A DNA stretch of 13,849 nt from an uncultured Eubacteriales bacterium (GCA_949740695.1 CATJIY010000112.1:1-13849); one strand, 5' to 3'; counted from the stretch's first letter, positions 1 to 6,766 are shown. Program-made: numbers and translations. Notes: generated from the letters alone by a model not told the origin.

Positions 1-537
1 AAAAGGGAAGAAGCTTTCCAAGTCTTCTAAGTCACAGTGAGAGAGCGCCGCCTTTGCGGCATCCGCTAACGCTTGCTGGGAAAGAAAGGGGAGCAGGCTT
101 TCCAGTCCCTCTGGGGCGCTGTGAGCCGCTGCTTGTTTTGCCAAATCGTCCAAGGCCGGCTGGGATAGGAAAGGGAAGAAGCTTTCCAGGTCTTCTAAGT
201 CACAGTGAGAGAACGCCGCCTTTGCGGCATCCGCTAACGCTTGCTGGGAAAGAAAGGGGAGCAGGCTTTCCAACTCGTCTGGATCACAGGAGACCGCTGC
301 CTGCCGCGCGATCTGGTCCAGGGTTTCTTGGGAGAGAAAGGGGAAAAATGCTGTTAGATCTTCTGGGGATGTGTCCCTCAGATTTTCCCGAACCAGCGGG
401 TCTAGCGCTCCTTCTGGAAGAAAAGGCGCCAGCTGTTCCAGGTTTTCCAATTCGTTTTCGGCACATTCCCGTTTGGCTAATCGGACTAAAATCTCCTCTG
501 GAAGATAGGGAAGTAAATCTTCCAGCGCTTCTAAATC
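1..537 (-). repeat. Coding tandem repeat, 84-bp unit with a 168-bp higher-order duplication
   Basis: At least seven 84-bp units encode the 28-residue repeats of the XRE-type protein. The older units nearest the HTH are diverged. At the left edge two neighbouring units have been copied together: bases 1-104 match bases 169-272 with three differences by hand alignment. The array continues out of the window. It is coding, in phase and without spacers, so it is not a CRISPR array. Confidence 0.9.
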
Positions 538-900
538 GGGCAGATCTTTTTGACTGGTCATTTCTGAAACTGCTTCCTCCATCTGCTGGGGTTTGAGCAG
601 TGGAGCTGCTTGGGCCAGCTGGGCGGGCTGCGGGGGATTTTCTGTCAGATACAGCTTTAGATCTCCTTGAGCGGCATGATTAACAATGGGGGAGGATTCG
701 CCTAAAATTTCATCAATGGTTACTCCGAAAAATTGAGCCAACTCAGGCAGCTTGGCGATATCGGGCATGGAGTTTCCCCGCTCCCAGTTGGATACCGCCT
801 GAAAGCTGATATTCAGCTGGTCGGCCAGCTCCATTTGCGTCATATTATGGGCTTTGCGCAAATTGGCGATGGTTTTTCCTACAGTTTTCATTTGAAACAT
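1..900 (-). CDS. XRE-family HTH regulator with C-terminal 28-residue tandem repeats (3' end outside window)
   Basis: Reading leftwards from ATG at 900, 300 codons stay open to the window edge, so the C-terminus is missing. AGGAG lies 6 nt before this ATG; a second in-frame ATG at 891 is less well placed. Residues about 8-62 form a Cro/C1-type helix-turn-helix, with the recognition helix near SFQAVSNWERG and the usual tail ending IDEILGE; this part should bind DNA. Residues 63-120 are a Gln/Pro/Ala-rich linker. From about residue 122 the protein is a run of helical repeats with the core (L/F)(L/F)P(F/Y)L(S/P). The core Pro recurs at residues 131, 159, 187, 215, 243, 271 and 299, exactly every 28 residues. 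The repeats resemble alpha-solenoid units and probably bind a protein or act as a sensor, but I know no function for them. It is transcribed in the same direction as the malic enzyme operon, 359 bp away, so it is likely a separate unit. Seen: HTH and repeats. Inferred: regulator role. Confidence 0.9.
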   Translation of the reverse strand, partial: MFQMKTVGKTIANLRKAHNMTQMELADQLNISFQAVSNWERGNSMPDIAKLPELAQFFGVTIDEILGESSPIVNHAAQGDLKLYLTENPPQPAQLAQAAPLLKPQQMEEAVSEMTSQKDLPDLEALEDLLPYLPEEILVRLAKRECAENELENLEQLAPFLPEGALDPLVRENLRDTSPEDLTAFFPFLSQETLDQIARQAAVSCDPDELESLLPFLSQQALADAAKAAFSHCDLEDLESFFPFLSQPALDDLAKQAAAHSAPEGLESLLPFLSQQALADAAKAALSHCDLEDLESFFPF

Positions 901-955
901 AACTAGCTCCTTTCTGCGGATATGGGTTTGACGCCCTGTTCCTATGCGTTTTAAG

Positions 956-985
956 ATAAAAGAAAGTCTACTCATTTTACAGCAA
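956..985 (-). promoter_or_regulatory. Weak candidate promoter for the XRE-type gene
   Basis: On the minus strand TTGCTG (980-985) is followed after 18 nt by TTTTAT (956-961). Both hexamers are imperfect and no extended -10 is present. Position is right for the gene starting at 900, with a leader of about 50 nt. Confidence 0.3.
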
Positions 986-1028
986 GCGGCGGTTGAATCG
1001 GAAAAATTTCTTACTCAACCGCCGCTTG
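983..1028. repeat. Perfect 14-bp inverted repeat, 18-nt loop
   Basis: CAAGCGGCGGTTGA (983-996) is the exact reverse complement of bases 1015-1028. The loop is AT-rich and carries GAAAAATTTC. Neither strand shows a U-run after the stem, so it does not look like a standard intrinsic terminator. It sits about 83 bp upstream of the XRE-type start codon and touches the candidate -35 box, so an operator or an RNA stem is possible. Confidence 0.75.
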
Positions 1029-1259
1029 AAATGGTGTTTCATGTCTATCGAGAGTTTGCCGCAGGTGCTAGTTTAAAGCCTGTTAAGCCAGTTCGATCAG
1101 GGAAAAGACACAACAAATGGAAGGCGCTGGCCGGCTGAGAGCTTGTCAGGACGATGGAAAATGCGTGCCGCTCTGCAAAGCCTGCCAGACAAGCGGTACA
1201 AAATTTGTTTTATTGGAAAAATGGGCCGCTGCCTATCCAAAAAAAGAAGTAAATATCCA

Positions 1260-2432
1260 TTAAATCCGCGCTACGCCACTGTCACGGGCGGCTTTTGCTA
1301 CCGCTTTTGCCACAGCGGGACCCACTCGGGGGTCAAAGGCGGCAGGCAACACATAATCGGGACAAAGCTCTTCTGGAGAGACCAACTCTGCTAAGGCATA
1401 AGCCGCGGCAATTTTCATCTGGTCGTTGATATCTGAGGCTCGGGCGTCCAGCGCTCCCCGGAAGATGCCGGGGAAAGCAAGCACATTGTTCACCTGGTTG
1501 GGGAAATCCGACCGGCCGGTGGCTACCACTTTTGCGCCGCCCGCTTTGGCCTCATCGGGGAAAATCTCTGGGGTGGGATTGGCGCAAGCGAAGATAATGG
1601 GGTCCTTGGCCATGGTGGAAACCATTTCCCCCGTCAAAGTGCCGGGAGCCGATACGCCAATGAACACGTCGGCGCCTCGAATAACGTCTGCCAAGCTACC
1701 GGATCGCTTTTCTCGGTTGGTTAGCCCAGCGATATCGGCTTTTTCGCCAGAAAGATTGGGACGGCCCTCATAGATGGCCCCCTGCCGGTCGGTCATGATT
1801 ACCTGCTTCAGACCCATGGCGATTAACAGACGGATGACAGCAGTGCCAGCCGCTCCCGCCCCAGAGGTCACCACCCGGATATCCTCCAAATTTTTCCCTG
1901 CCACTTTGAGCGCGTTCATCATTCCAGCCAAGGTGATGACGGCGGTGCCATGTTGGTCGTCATGAAAAATGGGAATATCGCACCGCTGTTTAAGTTTGCG
2001 CTCGATTTCAAAGCATCGGGGCGCTGAGATGTCCTCCAGATTGACGCCGCCAAAAGAACCGGCCAGCAGAGCGACCGTATTTACAATTTCATCCACATCT
2101 TTGCTGCGAATACATAAGGGAATGGCGTCCACTCCGCCAAAGGCCTTAAACAAGGCGCATTTCCCTTCCATGACCGGCATGCCCGCCTCCGGCCCAATGT
2201 CCCCCAGGCCAAGAACGGCGGTACCGTCGGTGACTACCGCTACCAAGTTGCCCCGGCCGGTATAGGTATAGCTCAAGTCCACGTTGTCCCGAATCTTCAG
2301 ACAAGGCTCAGCTACCCCGGGAGTATAAGCGATAGAGAGCTCTTCCGCATTGGTAATAGGGCATTTGGTCTGAATGTCCAGCTTGCCCCGCCACTGTTGG
2401 TGGGCAAGCAGCGCTTTTTCTTTGATATCCAT
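1260..2432 (-). CDS. NAD(P)-dependent malic enzyme, short bacterial form
   Basis: This 390-residue cytoplasmic enzyme should oxidatively decarboxylate malate to pyruvate and CO2 with reduction of NAD(P). The malate-binding half carries AYTPGVAEPC (Y36), GRGNLVAVVTDGTAVLGLGDIGP (60-81), the catalytic Lys region MEGKCALFK (K91, K96) and the metal-site segments FEIERKL (141-147) and IFHDDQHGTAVI (155-166). The nucleotide-binding half has GAGAAGTA near residue 190 and FACANPTPEI near 281. The length fits the short form without the phosphotransacetylase-like tail of E. coli MaeB. I cannot assign NAD or NADP preference from motifs alone. ATG at 2432 is only 12 nt after the transketolase C-subunit stop, with a weak AAGTGAG-like ribosome binding site that overlaps that stop, so it is the last gene of the transketolase operon. 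The grouping suggests joint control of pentose-phosphate interconversion and malate-to-pyruvate flux; that is inference. Confidence 0.95.
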   Translation of the reverse strand: MDIKEKALLAHQQWRGKLDIQTKCPITNAEELSIAYTPGVAEPCLKIRDNVDLSYTYTGRGNLVAVVTDGTAVLGLGDIGPEAGMPVMEGKCALFKAFGGVDAIPLCIRSKDVDEIVNTVALLAGSFGGVNLEDISAPRCFEIERKLKQRCDIPIFHDDQHGTAVITLAGMMNALKVAGKNLEDIRVVTSGAGAAGTAVIRLLIAMGLKQVIMTDRQGAIYEGRPNLSGEKADIAGLTNREKRSGSLADVIRGADVFIGVSAPGTLTGEMVSTMAKDPIIFACANPTPEIFPDEAKAGGAKVVATGRSDFPNQVNNVLAFPGIFRGALDARASDINDQMKIAAAYALAELVSPEELCPDYVLPAAFDPRVGPAVAKAVAKAARDSGVARI

Positions 2433-2444
2433 AGAATTGTTATC

Positions 2445-3407
2445 TCACTTTCTGGCGATGGCTGCTTTTGCGGCGCGGAGAATGTGATCGGCGGTCAGAT
2501 CAAATCGCTGGCGCAAATAGTCCTCGGCGCCCACTTCGCCGAATTGATCCTCCACGCCCACCATTTCTACCGGAACCGGGCAGGTGCGAGACAGACTGGC
2601 GGCCACTGCTGAACCTAGGCCGCCGATGATATTGTGGTTTTCCGCAGTGACCACGCAGCCGCACTTCGCGGCATATTCTGCTAAGGTATCGCTGTCCAGG
2701 GGTTTCCAGCAGAAGGGATTGAGGACAGCGGCGCTGATACCCTGAGCTTCCAGCATTTGCGCGGCTTTGAGGGCTTCTCCCAGAAGGATGCCAGAAGCGG
2801 CGATGGCTACGTCGGTCCCTTCCCGCAGCCGGGCAATCTTACCCAGTGCAAATTGGGAGCCGGGTTCAAAGACGCCTATCGCGTTTTTTCGCAGCAGACG
2901 GATATAAAAGACGCCATATTCCTTTTCCAGCTGACGAATCAGCCATTCCAGCTGCACGGAGTCCGCAGGCTCTGCCAGAGTAATCTGAGGAATGGACATC
3001 AGCGCGCCCATATCCTCGAAAGGCATGTGGGTACCCCCATTATAGGCGGCGGTAACGCCGGGATCAGAGCCGATGATTCGCACGTTTAACTTGGCATAAG
3101 CGCAAGAAATAAAAATTTGGTCCAACACACGACGGGAGGCAAAGGGACCGAAGGAATGGGCAAAGGGGATCATCCCTGCCGCCGACATACCGGCGGCGAC
3201 GCCCACCATGTTGCTCTCCTGAATACCGCAGTTCACCGCACGATCAGGAAACTCTTCAAAAAAAGCTTTCATACCGGAAGAGCCGATCAGGTCGGCGTCC
3301 AAAGCGCAAATTTTGGGATTTTTCCGAGCCAGCTCCCGCAGCGTCTGACAATATACCGCCCGCATTTCCTGCGTTTCTTTTTCAAAAACCGATTTTACTG
3401 TATACAT
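2445..3407 (-). CDS. Transketolase, C-terminal subunit
   Basis: A 320-residue protein corresponding to the pyrimidine-binding and C-terminal domains of transketolase. Together with the upstream N-subunit it should form the thiamine diphosphate enzyme that moves two-carbon units between sugar phosphates in the non-oxidative pentose phosphate pathway. Visible landmarks are LDADLIGSSGMK near residue 38, NCGIQESNMVGVAAGMSAAGMIPFAHSF near 59-86 (with the Glu that activates thiamine diphosphate), the pyrimidine-domain stretch AKLNVRIIGSDPGVTAAYNGGTHMPFEDMGAL near 105-136, and a C-terminal domain from about residue 195. The ATG at 3407 is preceded by AGGAGG at 7-nt spacing, and the TAA stop of the N-subunit gene forms part of that ribosome binding site (TAAGGAGG). 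This tight coupling fits one-to-one production of the two subunits. A DXP-synthase or pyruvate dehydrogenase E1-beta relative is less likely, given the partner gene. Confidence 0.93.
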   Translation of the reverse strand: MYTVKSVFEKETQEMRAVYCQTLRELARKNPKICALDADLIGSSGMKAFFEEFPDRAVNCGIQESNMVGVAAGMSAAGMIPFAHSFGPFASRRVLDQIFISCAYAKLNVRIIGSDPGVTAAYNGGTHMPFEDMGALMSIPQITLAEPADSVQLEWLIRQLEKEYGVFYIRLLRKNAIGVFEPGSQFALGKIARLREGTDVAIAASGILLGEALKAAQMLEAQGISAAVLNPFCWKPLDSDTLAEYAAKCGCVVTAENHNIIGGLGSAVAASLSRTCPVPVEMVGVEDQFGEVGAEDYLRQRFDLTADHILRAAKAAIARK

Positions 3408-3419
3408 GGAAAAACCTCC

Positions 3420-4259
3420 TTACGCCTTACGGGCGGCTTCCAGCGCAGCCTCAGCCTGAGCGATGCTGGGCGCGATTTGCTGGGAAGTAAATTTTAGATG
3501 GTGACAAGGGAAGGTCTGCTCGGCCAGTAAGCAACCATGGCCCTTGACGGTATCCAGTACAATCATGGCGGGTTTACCCGACTGGACTTTTGCGTTGTCA
3601 ATAGCCTGGTCAACGGCCTGCAAATCATGGCCGTTCACTTTTTGCACGAACCATCCAAAAGCTGTAAATTTGTCCACCATATCGCCCATATAAAGCACAT
3701 CGTCACACTTACCGTCCAACTGTTGCTTGTTCAGGTCCACAAAGGCGATAAGCCGGTCTAGTTTTTGATGAGCGGCAAAAGACGCGCCCTCCCAAATCTG
3801 ACCTTCGTCGCACTCGCCGTCTCCCAGCACCAGATAGGTAAAGCTCTTTCTTCCCATGATCCGGTTTCCCACAGCCAGGCCGCAGGCGGTAGAGATACCT
3901 TGACCCAGGCTTCCGGTGGTCATATCTACCCCGGGGGTTTTCAGCCGGTCACAGTGGGAAGGCAGCTGTGTGCCTCCTTGGTTAAGGGTGAGCAGGGTTT
4001 CTTTGGGGAAGTAGCCCTTCAGCGCCAAGGTGGCGTAAAGGGCGGGGCCGGCATGCCCCTTACTCATCACCAACCGGTCCCGGTCTTCCCATTGGGGATT
4101 TTTCGGGTTGATGTTCATTTGCTTTCCATAAAGTACCGCCAGTAGTTCAACCACGCTCATGGAGCCGCCCACATGGCCAAAGCTTAGATGGGCCAGCTCC
4201 TTCAGGGTTTCCACTCGGATCTCTTCTGCAAAGACCCGAAGCTTTTTGTAGTTTTCCAT
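3420..4259 (-). CDS. Transketolase, N-terminal (thiamine diphosphate-binding) subunit
   Basis: A 279-residue protein equal to the first domain of transketolase. Motifs are GHVGGSMS (H29), SKGHAGPALYA (66-76, H69), GSLGQGIS (116-123) and the thiamine diphosphate/Mg binding motif starting GDGECDEGQIWE (146) and ending at N177 in DLNK. It acts with the C-subunit encoded 12 nt downstream. I set the start at ATG 4259, which has AGGTG 5 nt upstream and begins at the family N-terminus; the frame stays open to 4496, but those extra 79 residues show no homology and would run across the promoter. The gene opens a three-gene operon with the C-subunit and malic enzyme. The leader between the promoter and this start is about 135 nt; I see no known riboswitch in it. 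Confidence 0.94.
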   Translation of the reverse strand: MENYKKLRVFAEEIRVETLKELAHLSFGHVGGSMSVVELLAVLYGKQMNINPKNPQWEDRDRLVMSKGHAGPALYATLALKGYFPKETLLTLNQGGTQLPSHCDRLKTPGVDMTTGSLGQGISTACGLAVGNRIMGRKSFTYLVLGDGECDEGQIWEGASFAAHQKLDRLIAFVDLNKQQLDGKCDDVLYMGDMVDKFTAFGWFVQKVNGHDLQAVDQAIDNAKVQSGKPAMIVLDTVKGHGCLLAEQTFPCHHLKFTSQQIAPSIAQAEAALEAARKA

Positions 4260-4400
4260 TTTAACACCTGCCGTCCTTTCGTTTGAAAATCTAGCTTTCG
4301 GGCTTTGTTTTGAAACATCATGAGGACAGTCCGAAAAGATAGATTTTTTATGACGGAAAGGGGAAAAGTGTCCCGCTTTCCACTGGATTTCGTATTTTTC

Positions 4401-4429
4401 ATCATAGCACATCAAGGGTGGTAATGCAA
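4401..4429 (-). promoter_or_regulatory. Strong sigma-A-type promoter of the transketolase-malic enzyme operon
   Basis: On the minus strand TTGCAT (4424-4429) and TATGAT (4401-4406) are 17 nt apart, and TGC directly before the -10 makes it an extended -10 promoter. Transcription should start near 4394, leaving a leader of about 135 nt before the ATG at 4259. The leader contains short self-complementary pieces such as GGACTGTCC but no recognised riboswitch. Confidence 0.8.
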
Positions 4430-4513
4430 GAAGGACAGCGGAAAATCCAAGGGATATTTGATGGCTGACGAGCGGTTTTATTTCCCCAGAGAGCATCCGT
4501 CAATGGGCATCGT

Positions 4514-4553
4514 AAAAAAGAAAACACCCCTGCGGCGGTTGCCGCAGGGGTGT
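4514..4553 (-). terminator. Intrinsic terminator of the rpmG-rplA operon
   Basis: A perfect 13-bp stem, ACACCCCTGCGGC (4524-4536) with its complement at 4541-4553 and a 4-nt loop, lies 16 bp after the rplA stop. On the minus strand it is followed by a U-rich run (TTTCTTTTTT). This ends the ribosomal protein operon, so rplJ and rplL do not follow here. The plus side also has a short T run after the stem, but no plus-strand gene reaches it. Confidence 0.93.
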
Positions 4554-4568
4554 GGTTTTTCGGGAAAT

Positions 4569-5279
4569 TTATTTTGCGATGGTTTCCAGCGTCAGCTTGG
4601 CGGGGTTGATCTTTACGCCGGGACCCATAGTAGAGGCGATGACGCAAGAACGAACATACTGGCCCTTTGCCGCAGCGGGCTTGGCTTTTAAAATAGCGGA
4701 TATCAAAGCGTTGAAATTATCCTGAATTTTTTCCATACCAAAAGACGCCTTACCCAGAGGGCAGTGGATGATGTTGGTCTTATCCAGACGATACTCAATA
4801 CGGCCTGCTTTGGAATCTTTAACGGCCTGTTCCACGTTCATAGTAACTGTGCCAGCCTTGGGGTTGGGCATCAGGCCCTTGGGACCCAAGATCTTACCCA
4901 AACGGCCTACCACGCCCATCATGTCAGGCGTGGCAATGACCACTTCAAAATCAAACCAATTCTCTTTCTGGATCTTTTCTACCATGTCGGTATCGCCTAC
5001 GTATTCGGCGCCGGCAGCCCGGGCCTCGTCAGCCTTGGGACCCTTGGCAAAGACCAGCACGCGGGTAGTCTTGCCGGTGCCATGAGGCAAAACAATGGCG
5101 CCGCGGACCTGTTGGTCGGCATGGCGGGAGTCCACGCCCAGCTTGACGTGAAGCTCCACCGTCTCGTCAAATTTGGCTTTGGCGGTTTTGAGCATGGTAT
5201 CTATGGCTTCATTGACATCATACTGTTTGGCGCGGTCAATGAGCTTTGCGCTTTCGATATATTTTTTCCCTTTGCGCAT
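4569..5279 (-). CDS. rplA: 50S ribosomal protein L1
   Basis: A 236-residue protein, normal length for L1, which binds 23S rRNA helices 76-78 at the mobile stalk near the E site. It also represses translation of its own operon in many bacteria. Recognisable segments are HVKLGVDSRHADQQVRG, LPHGTGKTTRVLVFAKG and the L1 signature GPKGLMPNPKAGTVT. ATG 5279 is chosen because AAGGAGG lies 6-7 nt upstream and the family begins MRKGKKY; the frame stays open to 5327 but the extension crosses the ribosome binding site and a stem-loop. It is the last gene of the operon, 137 nt after rplK, and is followed at once by a strong terminator. A likely L1 binding site lies just upstream of its ribosome binding site. 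Confidence 0.98.
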   Translation of the reverse strand: MRKGKKYIESAKLIDRAKQYDVNEAIDTMLKTAKAKFDETVELHVKLGVDSRHADQQVRGAIVLPHGTGKTTRVLVFAKGPKADEARAAGAEYVGDTDMVEKIQKENWFDFEVVIATPDMMGVVGRLGKILGPKGLMPNPKAGTVTMNVEQAVKDSKAGRIEYRLDKTNIIHCPLGKASFGMEKIQDNFNALISAILKAKPAAAKGQYVRSCVIASTMGPGVKINPAKLTLETIAK

Positions 5280-5297
5280 GTTAATTTCCTCCTTATA

Positions 5298-5327
5298 GTG
5301 GTTTTTCGGACAAAATTGTCCTCCCAC
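5298..5327 (-). promoter_or_regulatory. Candidate L1-binding mRNA site in front of rplA
   Basis: On the minus strand the RNA reads GUGG, GAG, then the inner hairpin GACA-AUUU-UGUC, then CGAAAAA, then CCAC. The outer GUGG (5324-5327) pairs with CCAC (5298-5301), leaving an asymmetric loop of GAG opposite an A-rich strand. From memory, the L1 site of 23S rRNA has the same plan: GGUGGGAG on one strand and GAAAUACCACC on the other. The site ends only 4 nt before AAGGAGG of rplA, so bound L1 should block initiation. Seen: the fold. Known: L1 autoregulation through rRNA mimicry. Inferred: binding here. Confidence 0.7.
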
Positions 5328-5354
5328 GCGGCGGCAAACCCTCAGCCGTCCGCA
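5326..5354 (-). other. Stem-loop in the rplK-rplA spacer
   Basis: Just 5' of the candidate L1 site, the minus-strand RNA can form a 10-bp stem (AUGCGG plus CGGC pairing with GCCG plus CCGCGU, one bulged A) around a 9-nt loop. It overlaps the outer GUGG of the L1 site by two bases at 5326-5327, so the two folds may compete. No U-tract follows, so it is not a terminator. Confidence 0.6.
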
Positions 5355-5416
5355 TGTTACAAATTAGAACCTGTATTCGCAGCACATCTGTTGTGTCTAG
5401 CAAAAAATGCAGGCTT

Positions 5417-5842
5417 TTACTCCTCCACAGTGACGCCCATGCTGCGGGCGGTACCGGCCACCATGCTCATGGCGGCTTCTACGCTAGCGGCGTTCAGGTC
5501 AGGCATCTTCTGCTCAGCGATCTTTTGGAGATCGACTTTGCTTAACTGGGCGACCTTGGTCTTGTTGGGGACGCCGGAGCCGCTTTTGATGCCGCAGGCC
5601 TTTTTGATTAGAACGGCCGCAGGGGGAGTCTTTGTAACAAAAGAGAAGGAACGGTCGGCGTAAACAGTGATTACCACCGGGATAATCAAATCGCCGTCGT
5701 TCTTGGTGCGCTCGTTAAATTCTTTGGTAAATTGCATGATGTTTACGCCATGCTGACCCAGAGCCGGGCCGACAGGGGGAGCCGGAGTTGCCTTTCCGGC
5801 GGGAATCTGAAGCTTGATCAGACCTGTAACTTTCTGTGCCAC
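5417..5842 (-). CDS. rplK: 50S ribosomal protein L11
   Basis: A 141-residue protein, the usual length for L11, which binds the GTPase-associated region of 23S rRNA and takes part in factor binding and the stringent response. The Pro-rich N-terminal segment LQIPAGKATPAPPVGPALGQ and the C-terminal RNA-binding half (PPAAVLIKKACGIKSGSG through MGVTVEE) are clear. The start is the GTG at 5842, read as MAQKVTG: AGGAGGTG lies 6 nt upstream and the product matches the family N-terminus. An in-frame GTG at 5851 is part of that ribosome binding site and is not a start. It lies 89 nt after nusG and 137 nt before rplA, both unusually long spacers for this operon, and both carry similar stem-loops. Confidence 0.98.
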   Translation of the reverse strand: MAQKVTGLIKLQIPAGKATPAPPVGPALGQHGVNIMQFTKEFNERTKNDGDLIIPVVITVYADRSFSFVTKTPPAAVLIKKACGIKSGSGVPNKTKVAQLSKVDLQKIAEQKMPDLNAASVEAAMSMVAGTARSMGVTVEE

Positions 5843-5864
5843 TTGGAGCACCTCCTATAAAAAT

Positions 5865-5895
5865 GTGGTAAAAATGAGCCGCTGGGCTCTCCCAC
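5865..5895 (-). promoter_or_regulatory. Candidate L1-binding mRNA site in front of rplK
   Basis: On the minus strand GUGG (5892-5895) pairs with CCAC (5865-5868), enclosing GA, an inner stem GAGCC-CAGC-GGCUC, and AUUUUUA. The 5' strand reads GUGGGAG, identical to the element before rplA. The site ends 6 nt before AGGAGG of rplK. This is the classic place for L1 control of the L11-L1 operon. The U-rich 3' loop strand differs from the GAAAUA of rRNA, so the match is weaker than at rplA. Confidence 0.65.
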
Positions 5896-5915
5896 TTTCG
5901 CGGGGAAAGGAATAA

Positions 5916-5930
5916 ACGGGCGCCGCCCGT
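5916..5930 (-). other. GC-rich hairpin directly after the nusG stop
   Basis: ACGGGC-GGC-GCCCGU forms a 6-bp stem with a 3-nt loop, followed on the minus strand by UUAUUCC. It begins one base after the nusG TAA. The U-run is too short for an efficient terminator, so partial termination or RNA processing or stabilisation between nusG and rplK is more likely. Confidence 0.5.
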
Positions 5931-5931
5931 C

Positions 5932-6456
5932 TTATTTTTTCAATGCGGCCACCTGGCCGAATTTCAGTTCGGCGGGCGTACCCCGGCCGAACATGGAGAC
6001 TGTAACCTTGACGGTGTGGTTGACCAGGTCGATCTCGTCCACCACGCCGATAAAGCCCTCCAGCGGACCGTCGATGACTTTTACGCTGTCGCCCACTTCG
6101 TAAGATAGTTTGACCTCCAGCTTTTCCATGCCTAGGGCGGCTACCTCTTCTTCTGTGAGCGCCACCGGCTTGGAGCCGGGTCCCACAAAGCTGGTGACTC
6201 CTCGGGTGTTGCGCACCACATACCAGCTGTCGTCATTCATAATCATCTTGATGAGGACGTAGCCGGGGAACATTTTCCGCTCCACCTCTTTGGCGCCGTT
6301 GTCCCGAAGTTCGGTCACCGTCTCCATAGGGACGCGGATATCAAAAATCTGGTCCTCTAAATGGCGGTTTTCCACCGTTTTTTGGATGGTAGCGGCCACT
6401 TTGTTTTCATAGCCGGAATAGGTATGCACCACATACCATTTTGCGCTTTCAGACAT
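5932..6456 (-). CDS. nusG: Transcription termination/antitermination factor NusG
   Basis: A 174-residue NusG of normal length. It rides on RNA polymerase, affects pausing and Rho or ribosome coupling, and is cytoplasmic. The NGN domain runs from KWYVVHTYSGYENKVA (about 6-21) through KMFPGYVLIKM and VRNTRGVTSFVGPG. The C-terminal KOW domain starts at YEVGDSVKVIDGPLEGFIGVV (about 121-141). The start ATG at 6456 has GGAGG 5 nt upstream; the frame is open further to 6489, but that extension overlaps the end of secE and is not family-like. The gap to secE is 19 nt. Confidence 0.97.
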   Translation of the reverse strand: MSESAKWYVVHTYSGYENKVAATIQKTVENRHLEDQIFDIRVPMETVTELRDNGAKEVERKMFPGYVLIKMIMNDDSWYVVRNTRGVTSFVGPGSKPVALTEEEVAALGMEKLEVKLSYEVGDSVKVIDGPLEGFIGVVDEIDLVNHTVKVTVSMFGRGTPAELKFGQVAALKK

Positions 6457-6475
6457 CTTGTCCTCCGTCTCAGGA

Positions 6476-6766
6476 TCAGAGGCGGGCAATCAAATCGCGA
6501 ATGCCGCCAAAGACTACGTCCAGCACCGTAACAATCGCGCACAAAACGATTAGGGCGACGATCACCACGATGGTGTTTTTCACCACAGTCTTGCGATTGG
6601 GCCAGACGACCTTTTTGGCCTCTACCTTCAGCTCGTGGAACCACTTGCCGATCCGGGCAAAGACGCCGGGCTTCTTGTCCTTTTTCTGGACCTTCTCGGG
6701 CTTTTTCGCCGCGACTTCTTCCTTCTTCTCGCCGGAAGGGATCAGATCCTTGTTTTCTTCAGCCAT
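6476..6766 (-). CDS. secE: Preprotein translocase subunit SecE
   Basis: A 96-residue protein of the SecYEG channel in the cell membrane. It has a charged Lys/Glu-rich N-terminal part (1-38), the conserved amphipathic segment FHELKVEAKKVVWPNRK (about 43-59, with the WPN motif) and one membrane span at about 66-90. This is the single-span form usual for Gram-positive bacteria with a longer cytoplasmic tail. The ATG at 6766 has an AAGGAAGG ribosome binding site about 9 nt upstream. It sits between rpmG (27-nt gap) and nusG in the classic order. Confidence 0.95.
   Translation of the reverse strand: MAEENKDLIPSGEKKEEVAAKKPEKVQKKDKKPGVFARIGKWFHELKVEAKKVVWPNRKTVVKNTIVVIVALIVLCAIVTVLDVVFGGIRDLIARL

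Larger units (their letters stand above)
901..1259. other. Intergenic region between the malic enzyme stop and the XRE-type gene
   Basis: This 359-bp stretch holds no convincing gene. The two short plus-strand reading frames inside it (944-1138 and 1143-1394) lack ribosome binding sites and recognisable content, and the second runs into the malic enzyme gene on the other strand. It contains the 14-bp inverted repeat at 983-1028, a weak possible promoter for the XRE-type gene, and a looser inverted repeat GCTTGTC (1141-1147) / GACAAGC (1188-1194). I found no hairpin followed by a U-tract that would be a clear terminator for the malic enzyme operon. Confidence 0.6.

Noticed and set aside
1..300. 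Regular repeats that could suggest a CRISPR array
   Set aside because: The 84/168-bp period is continuous, in phase with a protein frame and has no unique spacers.
54..596. Long plus-strand reading frame of 180 codons
   Set aside because: It is antisense to the XRE-type repeat gene; its own repeats come from the 84-bp coding units, and it has no ribosome binding site.
944..1138. Plus-strand frame of 64 codons in the gene-free region
   Set aside because: No ribosome binding site, no recognisable domain, and it spans the 14-bp inverted repeat.
4260..4496. N-terminal extension of the transketolase N-subunit
   Set aside because: It crosses a strong promoter and lacks homology; the ATG at 4259 matches the family start.
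4764..5663. Plus-strand frame of 299 codons
   Set aside because: Antisense to rplA and rplK, both of which are certain.
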